64,000 bases of DNA from Paramixta manurensis. Lineage in GTDB: Bacteria > Pseudomonadota > Gammaproteobacteria > Enterobacterales > Enterobacteriaceae. The number at the start of each line of letters is the position of its first letter. The first letter of the stretch is position 1. The notes under the pieces are model-generated. The model made no database searches. It was not told where the DNA came from and was given only the letters and a program-made list of their open reading frames with translations. The position numbers and the translations under genes are program-made. Where the stretch lies: assembly GCF_013285385.1 (NCBI RefSeq), contig NZ_CP054212.1:2976001-3040000 (forward strand), in the 5' to 3' direction. Below are positions 44,992-54,152 of this stretch, piece by piece.

Positions 44992-46011
44992 TTAATCTCG
45001 CGAGCTTAACCGCAGATCGCCGTAATGGCGTTCAGCGACGTCAGGATGGGAGCGCAATCGCCCTTTCAGGTAGTTCCATCCTACGTCGCGTAATAGTGGA
45101 TTCTGTGGGTCGCTGGCCGGGCCGTGCGCCAGGTGCGCCAACGCCTGCGGGAGTTCAAACACCGGTACTACCGCATCCAGTTGCGCGCCAAGGAAAAAGG
45201 CAATCGACAGCCGCTCCTGATTTTCCGGCGGCGAAACCACCCGATGTACCGTGGCGCGTAAATATCCGTTGGTCGCTAACTCAAGCAGTTCGCCAATATT
45301 GACCACAAATGCGCCGGGTAACGGACGTGCGTCAATCCAGTTATCCGGTTCAACCTCCACCTGCAAACCGCGCTGCTCATCCTGTAACAGAAAGCTCAGG
45401 AAACCAGAATCTTTATGCGCACCAACGCCCTGATTCCCGGTTTGATGGGATTGTCCTGGATAGCGAATCAGCTTGATATGTTCATTCGGTTTATCACCGT
45501 ATAAAGCATCAAAGGCCTCTTCCGGTAATGCCAGCGCCGTGGCGAAAGCGCGTAGCAAACGCAATGACATCGCCGTCATCGCTTGCTGCCAGGCCAACAG
45601 CACCGGTTTTAATTCCGGTAGCGCCGTCGGCCACTGGTTTGGCCCCTGCAAACGTCGCCAACCCGGATCGCCTGCCGCTACCGTCAACGGCACACGCTCC
45701 GCGCCAATATCAAACTGTTCTCGCCAGTCAGGCTGGCTACGTGTTAGCTCAGACCCCGCACGGTTGTAGCCGCGAAAATGCGGGGAATGCACCATGGCTA
45801 CACGCAGTTTTTCCTCTTCCGGCAAGGCGAAAAAGGCGCGCGATAAGTGTTGTAGGCGTTGTGAGAGCGCGGCATCAACACCATGATTGATCAGATAAAA
45901 AAAGCCTACATCGCGTGCGGCAGCGCTCAGTTGACGCAAAAATGATGGCCGATGCTGGTCACTATCCAGATGGGAAAGATCGAGAATTGGCAGCGAAGTA
46001 ATATGATCCAT
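44992..46011 (-). CDS. 2-oxoglutarate/Fe(II)-dependent oxygenase, isopenicillin N synthase-like
   Basis: 339 residues. An N-terminal DIOX_N region (PILDLSHLDS, GFFYLINHGV) precedes the jelly-roll core. Iron ligands His199, Asp201 and His256 and the co-substrate motif Arg267-x-Ser269 are all present, so it should be active. Family members hydroxylate or desaturate small molecules; no substrate can be named. It is encoded just upstream of the aldo/keto reductase on the same strand, so a two-step conversion is possible. Confidence 0.87.
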   Translation of the reverse strand: MDHITSLPILDLSHLDSDQHRPSFLRQLSAAARDVGFFYLINHGVDAALSQRLQHLSRAFFALPEEEKLRVAMVHSPHFRGYNRAGSELTRSQPDWREQFDIGAERVPLTVAAGDPGWRRLQGPNQWPTALPELKPVLLAWQQAMTAMSLRLLRAFATALALPEEAFDALYGDKPNEHIKLIRYPGQSHQTGNQGVGAHKDSGFLSFLLQDEQRGLQVEVEPDNWIDARPLPGAFVVNIGELLELATNGYLRATVHRVVSPPENQERLSIAFFLGAQLDAVVPVFELPQALAHLAHGPASDPQNPLLRDVGWNYLKGRLRSHPDVAERHYGDLRLSSRD

Positions 46012-46108
46012 TCCAGACTCCTGTACGCACTGGCAAAGGTAGCTAATTACTATGGCAACGATATTTTTCGCTGCCTAATACCCTTCTCTTCTGGCTTAGA
46101 ACCAAGCG

Positions 46109-47329
46109 CTATGAAGCTGCATGGCGGCGCCCCATCAGCAGCATCGCCAAACCGCCCATCAATAAGGCCGCGCCGCTATAGGCAATCGCGCCCGGCGCGC
46201 CGAAGCTATCCACTAACAGCCCGCCGGCTACCGCGCCGAGCGCGATCGCCACCTGAAAAGTTGTCACCAGCAAGGCACCTGCGGTTTCCGCATGGTCCGG
46301 CGCCGCCAGCGTATTCCAGGTTTGGATGCTGACCGGGAAACCGCCGAAGGCAAAGCCCCAACCCGCCGTGGCGGCAAAAGCCACCGAGGCCGAGACGCCC
46401 CACGTCAGCAGCACAAATGCCATCGCCGCCAGCATTAGCGCCGACAGCGCAACCGCCAGGCTGGCGCTACGTTCGGCAATAAATCCACCGGCCAGATTGC
46501 CGAAGAACCCACCGATACCAAACGCCAGTAGCAGCAATGAAATCATCTGCACATCAAGTTTAGGCACCTGCTCAAGGAAAGGGCGAATATAGGTAAAACC
46601 GGCGAAATGTCCCGAAATAACGAACATCACGGTGATCAGACCCAGCCGGACGCCCGGCCGCTTTAGCAATATGCCAAACGTCCCTAAATCCGGCACATCG
46701 GTAGAAGGCAGACGCGGCAGACGGATCAGTTGCGCCGCCAACGCCACAACGCCGATACCGGCCGCTGCCATAAAGGTAGTTCGCCAGCCCCACAAATCAC
46801 CCAGCCAGGCGCCCATCCCCGGCGCACAGACCGTTGCTGCCGAAACGCCGGTAAAAATAATCATCATCGCGCGCGGTAACAAACGGGTGGGAACCAAACG
46901 CATCGCCAGCGCCGCCGCCAGTGACCAGACGCCGCCGAGGGCAATGCCCAACATGGCTCGCGCGGCAATCAACACGCCAATATTCGAGGCCTCAGCCGCC
47001 AGCAGGTTGGATAACACCAGCAACAGCGTCAGCCCCCATATCACGCTGCGTCGATCGATTTTACCGGTACCAATCACCACCGCCGGGCCAGCCAGCGCCG
47101 CTACCAGTGCCGTCGCAGTCACCGCTTGCCCGGCGGCGCCATCCGACACGCCAAGATCGGCGGCGATAGGGGTTAATAAACTGGCCGGTAAAAACTCCGC
47201 CGTTACCAGCGCAAAAATGCCCAGCGCCAGGGAGAAAACCGCGCCCCAGGCGGCTTCACGATGCTCATCATCGCGTTGCGATGCGGTGCAATCAAAGCCT
47301 TCTGCACCATTACATATTTTTTCTGACAT
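46109..47329 (-). CDS. NepI-like DHA1 family MFS exporter
   Basis: 406 residues from ATG 47329 (AGGA seven bases upstream); the frame is open 49 codons further but into the divergent regulator gene. About 12 helices with AEFLPASLLTPIAADLGVSDGAAGQ, close to the opening of E. coli NepI, which exports purine ribonucleosides. Other members of the group export arabinose or drugs, so the substrate is uncertain. Divergent from the AraC regulator across 92 bases. Confidence 0.8.
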   Translation of the reverse strand: MSEKICNGAEGFDCTASQRDDEHREAAWGAVFSLALGIFALVTAEFLPASLLTPIAADLGVSDGAAGQAVTATALVAALAGPAVVIGTGKIDRRSVIWGLTLLLVLSNLLAAEASNIGVLIAARAMLGIALGGVWSLAAALAMRLVPTRLLPRAMMIIFTGVSAATVCAPGMGAWLGDLWGWRTTFMAAAGIGVVALAAQLIRLPRLPSTDVPDLGTFGILLKRPGVRLGLITVMFVISGHFAGFTYIRPFLEQVPKLDVQMISLLLLAFGIGGFFGNLAGGFIAERSASLAVALSALMLAAMAFVLLTWGVSASVAFAATAGWGFAFGGFPVSIQTWNTLAAPDHAETAGALLVTTFQVAIALGAVAGGLLVDSFGAPGAIAYSGAALLMGGLAMLLMGRRHAAS

Positions 47330-47421
47330 TAGGTTTCCTGTACGGGCTCGCCCGCTATATCCAGAGATTGAGGCAAATGGTATAGTCGAGCGTCTGGAAC
47401 ATCCATGCCAGGAAAGCCGCA

Positions 47422-48402
47422 ATGCTTGACAATTCGTCCAAAAATCCGCGTGACGAGCACTCCGATCCGCTAACAAATATGCTACAGGGTCTTCGCCTTG
47501 ATGGCGTAGAGTATGGCCGTTTTAATCTCGGCGGCGAGTGGGCGTTTAGTTTTGCGCCTGCCCGTGAAGCCTGCTTTATTTTTGTGGCGGAAAAAGGCTG
47601 TTGGTTACAAACCCCTGATGGCGAATGGCAGCCGTTGAGCGCCGGTGATGCAGTGCTACTACCGCAGGGCAGCGCCCACGCATTAGCCAGCCATCCTGAA
47701 GCCTCTCCCCTGCCATTCCCGCGTTGGCAATGCATGAGCCTCAGCGGCAATGTTTTTGATTTCAGCGCCACGGCGAATCAAGAGAACTGTCGGCTGTTTT
47801 ACGGCACCATGCGTTTTAATATTGATGGTCAGCATCCGTTATTACGCATGATGCCCGCCCTGATGCGTGCCAATGAATTGATGAAATATGAACCGGCTAT
47901 CATCCATCTGCTGGAAGCCATGAGCAGCGAAGTCGCGTTAAATCGGGCGGGCGCTTGCGGCATTATCGCGCGTCTCGCGGATGTGCTGGCAGCGCAAATC
48001 ATTCGCGCCTGGGTTGAGCATGGTTGCGGCGATGCCACCGGCTGGATAGCCGCGGTACGTAACCCGGAAATGGGCCGCGTACTGGCCGCCATTCATGCCC
48101 AGCCCCATCACGATTGGACGCTGGCTGAACTCTCCGCCTTGATGGGCGCTTCCCGCTCCAGTTTCGCCAGTAAATTTGCCGCTATCGTCGGTGAAACCCC
48201 GGCCCGTTATGTTGCGCAGGTGCGGATGCATTTAGCCCGGCGCTGGATTGTTGAAGATGCGGAGCGTATTTCTGAAGTGGCCCAGCGGCTAGGCTACGAT
48301 TCCGAGGCCTCATTCAGCCGCGCGTTTAAACGCGTTATCGGCATGGCGCCCAGTCATTTTCGCGCCCGTTCTCGCGCCGAAATTACCTCCTCATTACGCT
48401 AA
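47422..48402 (+). CDS. AraC-family transcriptional regulator with cupin domain
   Basis: 326 residues. An N-terminal cupin_6 ligand-binding domain (about 20-190, with GDAVLLPQGSAHALAS) and two C-terminal AraC helix-turn-helix motifs (WTLAELSALMGASRSSFASKF and ISEVAQRLGYDSEASFSRAFKR). It is probably the regulator of the divergent NepI-like exporter. AGGA lies about eight bases before the ATG. Confidence 0.87.
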   Translation: MLDNSSKNPRDEHSDPLTNMLQGLRLDGVEYGRFNLGGEWAFSFAPAREACFIFVAEKGCWLQTPDGEWQPLSAGDAVLLPQGSAHALASHPEASPLPFPRWQCMSLSGNVFDFSATANQENCRLFYGTMRFNIDGQHPLLRMMPALMRANELMKYEPAIIHLLEAMSSEVALNRAGACGIIARLADVLAAQIIRAWVEHGCGDATGWIAAVRNPEMGRVLAAIHAQPHHDWTLAELSALMGASRSSFASKFAAIVGETPARYVAQVRMHLARRWIVEDAERISEVAQRLGYDSEASFSRAFKRVIGMAPSHFRARSRAEITSSLR

Positions 48403-48622
48403 AACGCTACCCCCTGCCTGGCGATATTAATCTGCGGACCGGGCCATGACTCATGGCCTGCTCCCCGTACATTCAATCGTTTGATCGACTTCACCCTATT
48501 GATCCATCAGCATTATTGACCGGCTGTCATATTGATATGGCACAAAATAACCTTACCCATTCTGGGGTATAACGCTCCGCGTATTGGTCATCGAATAATT
48601 CAGGACCTCAACAGGAGTGAGT

Positions 48623-49804
48623 ATGAAAAAAATAACGCCATCCGGCCGCGCCAGGTCAGGTTGGAAATGGAAAGGGATCGGTATCATTTCTGCCGGGATA
48701 GTCATCGGGATGTTGGTGTTAGCCGGCGGTTTTACCGTTATGCATAAAACCAGCGACACCGCGTTTTGCGTCGCGTGTCACTCCATGGAGCGACCGTTGG
48801 CGGAATATCAGGGGAGTATACATTTTCAAAATCATGCCGGGATCCGCGCCGAGTGCGCGGATTGCCACGTACCCAATCAGCCGCTGGCGTATTTACTGAC
48901 CAAAGTCGGCGCCTTAAAAGATGTGTATGGCGAAGTCACCGGTAAGATTGATACACCGGAAAAATATAACGCGCACAAGCTCGCGATGGCGGAGTCGGTG
49001 TGGAAAACCATGAAGGAGAATGATTCCGCCACCTGCCGTTCCTGTCACAGTTTTGATGCCATGGATATTCTTGCGCAGCGAACCGAAGCGCGTCAGCAAC
49101 ATCCGGTCGCAATACGTGAGGGGCAAACCTGTATTGATTGCCACCGTGGCGTTGCGCATATTCTGCCGGATATGAGCGCCAGCAACTCTGCGGGCGCGAA
49201 TAAACTGGCCGCCGCCGCTGCGCAGACTTCACCCGCCGCCAAAGCGCTGTATGCGATTAAAACCCAACCGTTTTCTCTCAACGCCGAACAAGATACCCCG
49301 GCAGGTACGCTGCTGCCTTCTACCCGGGTGGAGGTGGTACAACGCTCTGGAGAGGTTATTCAGGGCAGAATTAACGGCTGGCAGCAAGAGGGCGTGAATA
49401 ACGTTATCTACGCCGCGCCGGGTAAACGCATTATCAGCGCCCTGGTGGATGAACACGCCGTCGCCTCCATTCATACATCCGGCACACAAACCGACAGTGA
49501 AACCGGCCTGGTATGGCATCAAGTCGCGCTGGATATTAGCCTTAACGCGAAATCACTGGTTCAGGATCAGCAGCAAATCTGGCAATACGCCGCCGGTTTA
49601 ATGACGGCGAACTGTACCGGCTGCCACGGCCTCACCGCGCTAAAACATTACAACGCTAACCAATGGATCGGGGTGATCAAGGGGATGGCGCCGCGCACCT
49701 CGCTCGATCAAGAACAGCTCCGTTTACTCACCCAGTATGCACAAAAGCATGCCAGTGATATGGCGACATCGGAAAACGGCGCGTTAGAAGGAGAAGCTCC
49801 ATGA
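48623..49804 (+). CDS. torY: TorC/TorY-type pentaheme c-type cytochrome
   Basis: 393 residues from ATG 48623 (AGGAG five bases upstream; a GTG at 48617 overlaps that site). An N-terminal membrane anchor (about 19-40) precedes four NapC/NirT-type heme sites CVACH 49-53, CADCH 78-82, CRSCH 138-142 and CIDCH 170-174, and a fifth, CTGCH 331-335, in a C-terminal monoheme domain. It passes electrons from menaquinol to the periplasmic reductase encoded next, overlapping by four bases. TorC (390) and TorY (366) are both possible; absence of torD favours a torYZ-type pair. Confidence 0.88.
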   Translation: MKKITPSGRARSGWKWKGIGIISAGIVIGMLVLAGGFTVMHKTSDTAFCVACHSMERPLAEYQGSIHFQNHAGIRAECADCHVPNQPLAYLLTKVGALKDVYGEVTGKIDTPEKYNAHKLAMAESVWKTMKENDSATCRSCHSFDAMDILAQRTEARQQHPVAIREGQTCIDCHRGVAHILPDMSASNSAGANKLAAAAAQTSPAAKALYAIKTQPFSLNAEQDTPAGTLLPSTRVEVVQRSGEVIQGRINGWQQEGVNNVIYAAPGKRIISALVDEHAVASIHTSGTQTDSETGLVWHQVALDISLNAKSLVQDQQQIWQYAAGLMTANCTGCHGLTALKHYNANQWIGVIKGMAPRTSLDQEQLRLLTQYAQKHASDMATSENGALEGEAP

Positions 49805-52275
49805 AAAACCACCACCCAACAAACTTACCGCGCCGCCGTTTTTTACAGGCAGGCGGGGCGCTATTCGCACTTGGCGCGCTCAATACGTTGTATAGCAAAT
49901 CAGCATTGGCCAAAGCGATTAGCCAGGCATTGCCGCAATTTGAAGCGCTGCGCCCGGCACAAAAAGGCATTCTCACCAGCGCCCACTGGGGCGCCTTTGA
50001 AGCGTTGGTCGAACAGGATCGGATGGTTGACGTTCGCCCAATACACGATGATCCCCACCCCAACGCGCTAATTAAAATGGCGCCGCATCAAGTGCACGCC
50101 GCGAATCGCATCAAATATCCGATGGTACGTAAAAGCTGGCTGGAGCATGGCCCCGGAAGCAGTAATAACTTGCGCGGTTGCGACCAATGGGTACGGGTAA
50201 GCTGGGAAAAAGCGATTGAACTGGTCAGCGGGGAGATAAGCCGCCTGCAAAGCCACTATGGCCCTTCATCAATTTATGCGGGTTCTTATGGCTGGAAAAG
50301 TACCGGGATGTTGCACAATTGCCGCGCCTTGCTCAATCGCTTAATGAATCTGTCGGGTGGTTTTTTAAGCTACAGCGGCGATTATTCTACCGGTGCGGCG
50401 CAGGTGATTATGTCGCATGTGGTCGGCTCCATGGAGGTCTATGAGCAACAAACCACCTGGCCGAATGTGGTGGATAACAGCACGTTGGTGATTCTGTGGG
50501 GCTGTAACCCGCTGACGACGTTAAAAAATAGCTGGAATGTGCCTGACCACGTCGGTCTTGAGGGCTTCGCCGCGCTGGCGAAAAAAGGAACCCGGGTAAT
50601 TTGTATCGACCCGATTAATAACCCCAGCGCAAAAATGCTGAACGCCGAATGGATTGCGCCGCTGGCGTATACGGATTCCGCAATGATTCTGGGTATTGCG
50701 CATACGCTACTCAGTGAACAGCGTCATGATGAAAAGTTTCTTCAGCGCTATACGGTGGGTTTTGATAAGTTCCGCGCCTATCTGCTGGGCGAGCAGGATG
50801 GGACGCCGAAAAGTGCCGAATGGGCTGCCGCCATTTGCGGCATTGAGGCCAAGCAGTTGCGCCAGTTAGCGCGTGATATGGCGGAGAACCGCACCATGAT
50901 CATGGCGGGCTGGGGCATACAACGCCAACACCACGGCGAACAGCCGCATTGGTTGCTGGTTACCCTTGCGGCAATGCTGGGGCAAATCGGCCTGCCAGGC
51001 GGCGGCTTTGGCTTTAGCTATCACTACTCATCCGGCGGTAGTCCAACGGCGAAAGGCGGCATTCTTTCCGGCATTAGCGCGGGCGAAGCGCCGAAAAATT
51101 CCCCGGCGCCGATTCCGGTGGCGCGCATTGCCGATTGCTTTGCTAATCCGGGCAAGACCATCGATTTTAACGGCCATCGGGTTACCTATCCGGAGGTTAA
51201 AATGGTGTATGTTGCTGGCGGAAACCCTTTCCACCACCATCAAGATACCAATAATCTGCAACAGGCATGGCGTAAACCGGAAACCATTGTGGTTCACGAA
51301 CCTTACTGGACGGCGACGGCGAAGCAGGCGGATATTGTGTTGCCCTGCACCACCACCTATGAACGTAATGATCTGGATATGGGCGGCGATTATTCACAAT
51401 TGTACGTCTTCCCGATGCATCAATGTGTTCCGCCGCAGCATGAAGCGCGCAACGACTTTGATATTTTCCGCGCCATCGCGGCAAAGTTGGGCGTTGAACC
51501 CGCCTTTACCGAAGGTAAAGATGAGCTGATGTGGCTGAAATCGATGTACGACAATATGAAAAGTCAGGCAAGAAATGCCGGAGTGGCGCTACCGCCGTTC
51601 GATATGTTCTGGCAATCGAATAACTACATCCGTTTCCCTATCCCGCAAGCCAATCAGCAGTGGGTACGTTTCGCCGATTTCCGCGCCGATCCACTATTAA
51701 ATCCGCTCGGTACGCCATCGGGCAAAATTGAAATCTTCTCGCAAACGGTCGCCAAGATGAACTATGCCGATTGCCCGGGTCTGCCCGGCTGGCTACCCCC
51801 TTATGAGTGGCACGGTAGCCCAATCGCAGAGAAATATCCGCTGTCGCTTAACACCGCGCACCCGGAAAACCGGCTGCACTCCCAACTCGACAATACCCCG
51901 CTACGCGAAAAATATGCCGTCGCCGACCGGGAAGCGATACTGATTCATCCGCAAGATGCCGCGCCACGCGGTATTCAGAGTGGTGATGTGGTACGCGCGT
52001 TTAACGATCGCGGGCAGATTCTGGTGGGCGCGCGCGTAACCGAGGATATTCGCCCTGGCGTGGTACGAATTAGTGAAGGCGCCTGGTATGACCCGCTGGT
52101 TCCCGGCGAAGTGGGTACGCTCTGCAAAAACGGTAACGTCAATTGCCTAACGTTTGATATCGGCTCTTCGCCGTTGGCGCAGGGAAACTGCGGGCATATG
52201 GCGCAGTTAGATATTGAAAAATATCGCGGTACGCCACCGAAAAATAGCGCCCACGCGCTACCGGTCGGCGCGTAA
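49801..52275 (+). CDS. torZ: TorA/TorZ-type periplasmic molybdoenzyme (S/N-oxide reductase)
   Basis: 824 residues, between E. coli TorZ (809) and TorA (848). A twin-arginine signal PRRRFLQAGG opens the protein, so it is exported folded with its cofactor. Molybdenum ligand Ser196 lies in YSGDYSTGAAQ, as in TorA. Bis-MGD-binding segments are spread along the chain and the C-terminal molydopterin-binding domain is complete. It reduces TMAO, biotin sulfoxide or related oxides in anaerobic respiration. The start codon overlaps the cytochrome gene (ATGA). Confidence 0.9.
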   Translation: MKNHHPTNLPRRRFLQAGGALFALGALNTLYSKSALAKAISQALPQFEALRPAQKGILTSAHWGAFEALVEQDRMVDVRPIHDDPHPNALIKMAPHQVHAANRIKYPMVRKSWLEHGPGSSNNLRGCDQWVRVSWEKAIELVSGEISRLQSHYGPSSIYAGSYGWKSTGMLHNCRALLNRLMNLSGGFLSYSGDYSTGAAQVIMSHVVGSMEVYEQQTTWPNVVDNSTLVILWGCNPLTTLKNSWNVPDHVGLEGFAALAKKGTRVICIDPINNPSAKMLNAEWIAPLAYTDSAMILGIAHTLLSEQRHDEKFLQRYTVGFDKFRAYLLGEQDGTPKSAEWAAAICGIEAKQLRQLARDMAENRTMIMAGWGIQRQHHGEQPHWLLVTLAAMLGQIGLPGGGFGFSYHYSSGGSPTAKGGILSGISAGEAPKNSPAPIPVARIADCFANPGKTIDFNGHRVTYPEVKMVYVAGGNPFHHHQDTNNLQQAWRKPETIVVHEPYWTATAKQADIVLPCTTTYERNDLDMGGDYSQLYVFPMHQCVPPQHEARNDFDIFRAIAAKLGVEPAFTEGKDELMWLKSMYDNMKSQARNAGVALPPFDMFWQSNNYIRFPIPQANQQWVRFADFRADPLLNPLGTPSGKIEIFSQTVAKMNYADCPGLPGWLPPYEWHGSPIAEKYPLSLNTAHPENRLHSQLDNTPLREKYAVADREAILIHPQDAAPRGIQSGDVVRAFNDRGQILVGARVTEDIRPGVVRISEGAWYDPLVPGEVGTLCKNGNVNCLTFDIGSSPLAQGNCGHMAQLDIEKYRGTPPKNSAHALPVGA

Positions 52276-52288
52276 ACCGCGCCCCTTA

Positions 52289-52314
52289 GCGGAGCCGATA
52301 CGCTTCGGCTCCGC
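52289..52314 (+). terminator. Terminator-like hairpin after torZ
   Basis: GCGGAGCCGA (52289-52298) and TCGGCTCCGC (52305-52314) form a perfect 10-bp stem with a six-base loop, 14 bases after the stop. Only a short T-containing tail (CAGTTTACTG) follows. Confidence 0.6.
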
Positions 52315-52383
52315 CAGTTTACTGTTACCTCGGTGCGTGAAACCTGTTATTTTTTAGTTGAGCTATCAACCAGGAAATGTACT

Positions 52384-52818
52384 GTGCAAATTCGCTCGTT
52401 TACCGAAGCCGATCGGCCCTTTTTACGCACGCTTTTTTTGGCGGCACGCAAAACAAACTGGACATGGTTAGACCCACATCAGTGGCAACTGGAGGATTTT
52501 GATAGCGCGACATTAGAAGAGACCATTTGGGTGGCCGAAGGTGCCGGGCAACGTTTAGGGTTTGCCGCAGTACTGGAGAATGACAATTTTCTTCATAGCC
52601 TGTTCATCGATCCACGCTGCCAGGGGCAAGGTGTCGGAAGCGCGTTATTGCGCGAGGTGCAAGCGCGTTTTACCTCAACCGGTGCGTTAAAGTGCCTGGC
52701 GGCCAACGCACCAGCGCGGCGTTTTTATCGCCAGCACGGTTGGGAAGAGATTTCGCGTGGCCTAAGCGAGCACGGCGAATATATTTTGATGCACTATGTC
52801 TTGCCTGCCAGGCGGTAA
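52384..52818 (+). CDS. GNAT-family N-acetyltransferase
   Basis: 144 residues from GTG 52384 (AGGAA seven bases upstream); a GTG at 52333 would add 17 residues lacking family resemblance. The acetyl-CoA pyrophosphate loop RCQGQGVGSALL is clear, followed by NAPARRFYRQHGWEE, the usual motif B. Substrate unknown. It stands alone between torZ and the convergent mrp. Confidence 0.82.
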   Translation: MQIRSFTEADRPFLRTLFLAARKTNWTWLDPHQWQLEDFDSATLEETIWVAEGAGQRLGFAAVLENDNFLHSLFIDPRCQGQGVGSALLREVQARFTSTGALKCLAANAPARRFYRQHGWEEISRGLSEHGEYILMHYVLPARR

Positions 52819-52846
52819 ACCCCGCAGGCAGGCTTGATAAAAAACC

Positions 52847-53959
52847 TTAAACCGCGCGGAATGCGATGTCGCCCGGAATGACCTCACCCTGCCAGTAAAG
52901 CTGTGCGGCAACCACCCCGGCCAGTTGACGATAGAGGGCGGTAAACTCGCTGTCCGGACGGCGGACAACCGTTGGTTCGCCCTCATCCAGATCCTGGCGC
53001 AACGTAATGTGCAGCGGTAACTGGCTGAGCAAACGCGTGTGATATTTTTCGACCAATGCTTGCGCGCCGCCGCTACCAAAAATCGCTTCATGGTGCCCAC
53101 AGTTGCTGCAAATATGCATACTCATATTTTCCACCACGCCCAGCACCGGCACATCGACTTTTTCGAACATCACCAGCCCTTTACGCGCATCGATCAAGGC
53201 AATGTCCTGTGGCGTTGTCACCACCACCGCGCCGGTGACCGGGATATTTTGCGCCAGCGTCAATTGAATATCGCCGGTACCCGGCGGCATATCCAGCACC
53301 AGATAATCCAACTCCGGCCACAGCGTTTCATTCAACAACTGCATGAGCGCCTTACTTGCCATCGGACCACGCCAAACCATTGCGTTATCATCGGTGACCA
53401 AATATCCGATTGAGTTGGTAGCCAAACCATGCGCCATAATCGGCGCCATATGCGTGCCATCCGGCGAAGAGGGGCGTTGATCCTCGGTTCCCAGCATATT
53501 GGGTACTGACGGGCCGTAAATATCCGCATCCAGAATGCCCACTTTGGCGCCTTCGGCAGCCAACGCCAACGCCATATTGACGGCGGTGCTGGATTTCCCA
53601 ACGCCACCTTTACCCGAACTCACCGCAATAATGTTTTTCACGCCATTAACGCCGGGCGTATTTTTGACCCGCTTCATGGTGGCGATATCGTGATTTAAAC
53701 GCCAGTCGATGGCCTGAGCGCCGGTCATACGCAATAAATCTGCGCTGGTTTGTTCTTTCAAGTCTTCAAAGGCGCTGGTCCAGACAAACGGCATCACCAG
53801 TTCAATATGTAACTTGCCATTCATCAACGCGACATGACGCAACGCTTTTAGCGTGGTCAGATTATGTTTCAGGGTTGGGTGTTCAAAGGTGGTCAATACG
53901 CCTACCACCATCGCGCGTAGCGCTTCCGGGGTATGTTGACTGTGGGATTGTGAATTCAT
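52847..53959 (-). CDS. mrp: Mrp/ApbC iron-sulfur carrier ATPase
   Basis: 370 residues (E. coli 369). An N-terminal MIP18-like domain is followed by a deviant Walker A SSGKGGVGKS (114-123) and the Cys284-x-x-Cys287 pair that holds a bridging [4Fe-4S] cluster in the dimer. It delivers Fe-S clusters to apo-proteins. Divergent from metG, as in E. coli. Confidence 0.95.
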   Translation of the reverse strand: MNSQSHSQHTPEALRAMVVGVLTTFEHPTLKHNLTTLKALRHVALMNGKLHIELVMPFVWTSAFEDLKEQTSADLLRMTGAQAIDWRLNHDIATMKRVKNTPGVNGVKNIIAVSSGKGGVGKSSTAVNMALALAAEGAKVGILDADIYGPSVPNMLGTEDQRPSSPDGTHMAPIMAHGLATNSIGYLVTDDNAMVWRGPMASKALMQLLNETLWPELDYLVLDMPPGTGDIQLTLAQNIPVTGAVVVTTPQDIALIDARKGLVMFEKVDVPVLGVVENMSMHICSNCGHHEAIFGSGGAQALVEKYHTRLLSQLPLHITLRQDLDEGEPTVVRRPDSEFTALYRQLAGVVAAQLYWQGEVIPGDIAFRAV

Positions 53960-54152
53960 CCCGGCTCCTCAAAATAGTGTCATTGTGTGCCCATGTTACA
54001 CGGACTTTTTCGTAAATTTACTCCCTAAGCATATCAGAAGCCTGGTCAAATAAACGGTTATCTTCAGTTGCCGCAAACCCTTTGTTTACGCCGGGTTGGC
54101 CTTTCGGTTAACATCTAAACCCCTTTTTCAATCAGGTATAGCAAGTCCTACT

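Noticed and set aside
46632..47429. 265-codon open frame antisense to the NepI-like exporter
   Set aside because: Ala/Pro/Arg/Thr-rich shadow of a membrane-protein gene; it ends inside the start of the AraC gene.
48521..48539. TorR box upstream of the pentaheme cytochrome gene
   Set aside because: CTGTCATATTGATATG resembles CTGTTCATAT but lacks one base and is not repeated as true tor boxes are; too weak to annotate.
52802..52830. Terminator between the GNAT gene and mrp
   Set aside because: TGCCTGC and GCAGGCA can pair, but the 15-base loop and the misplaced T-run make it unconvincing on either strand.
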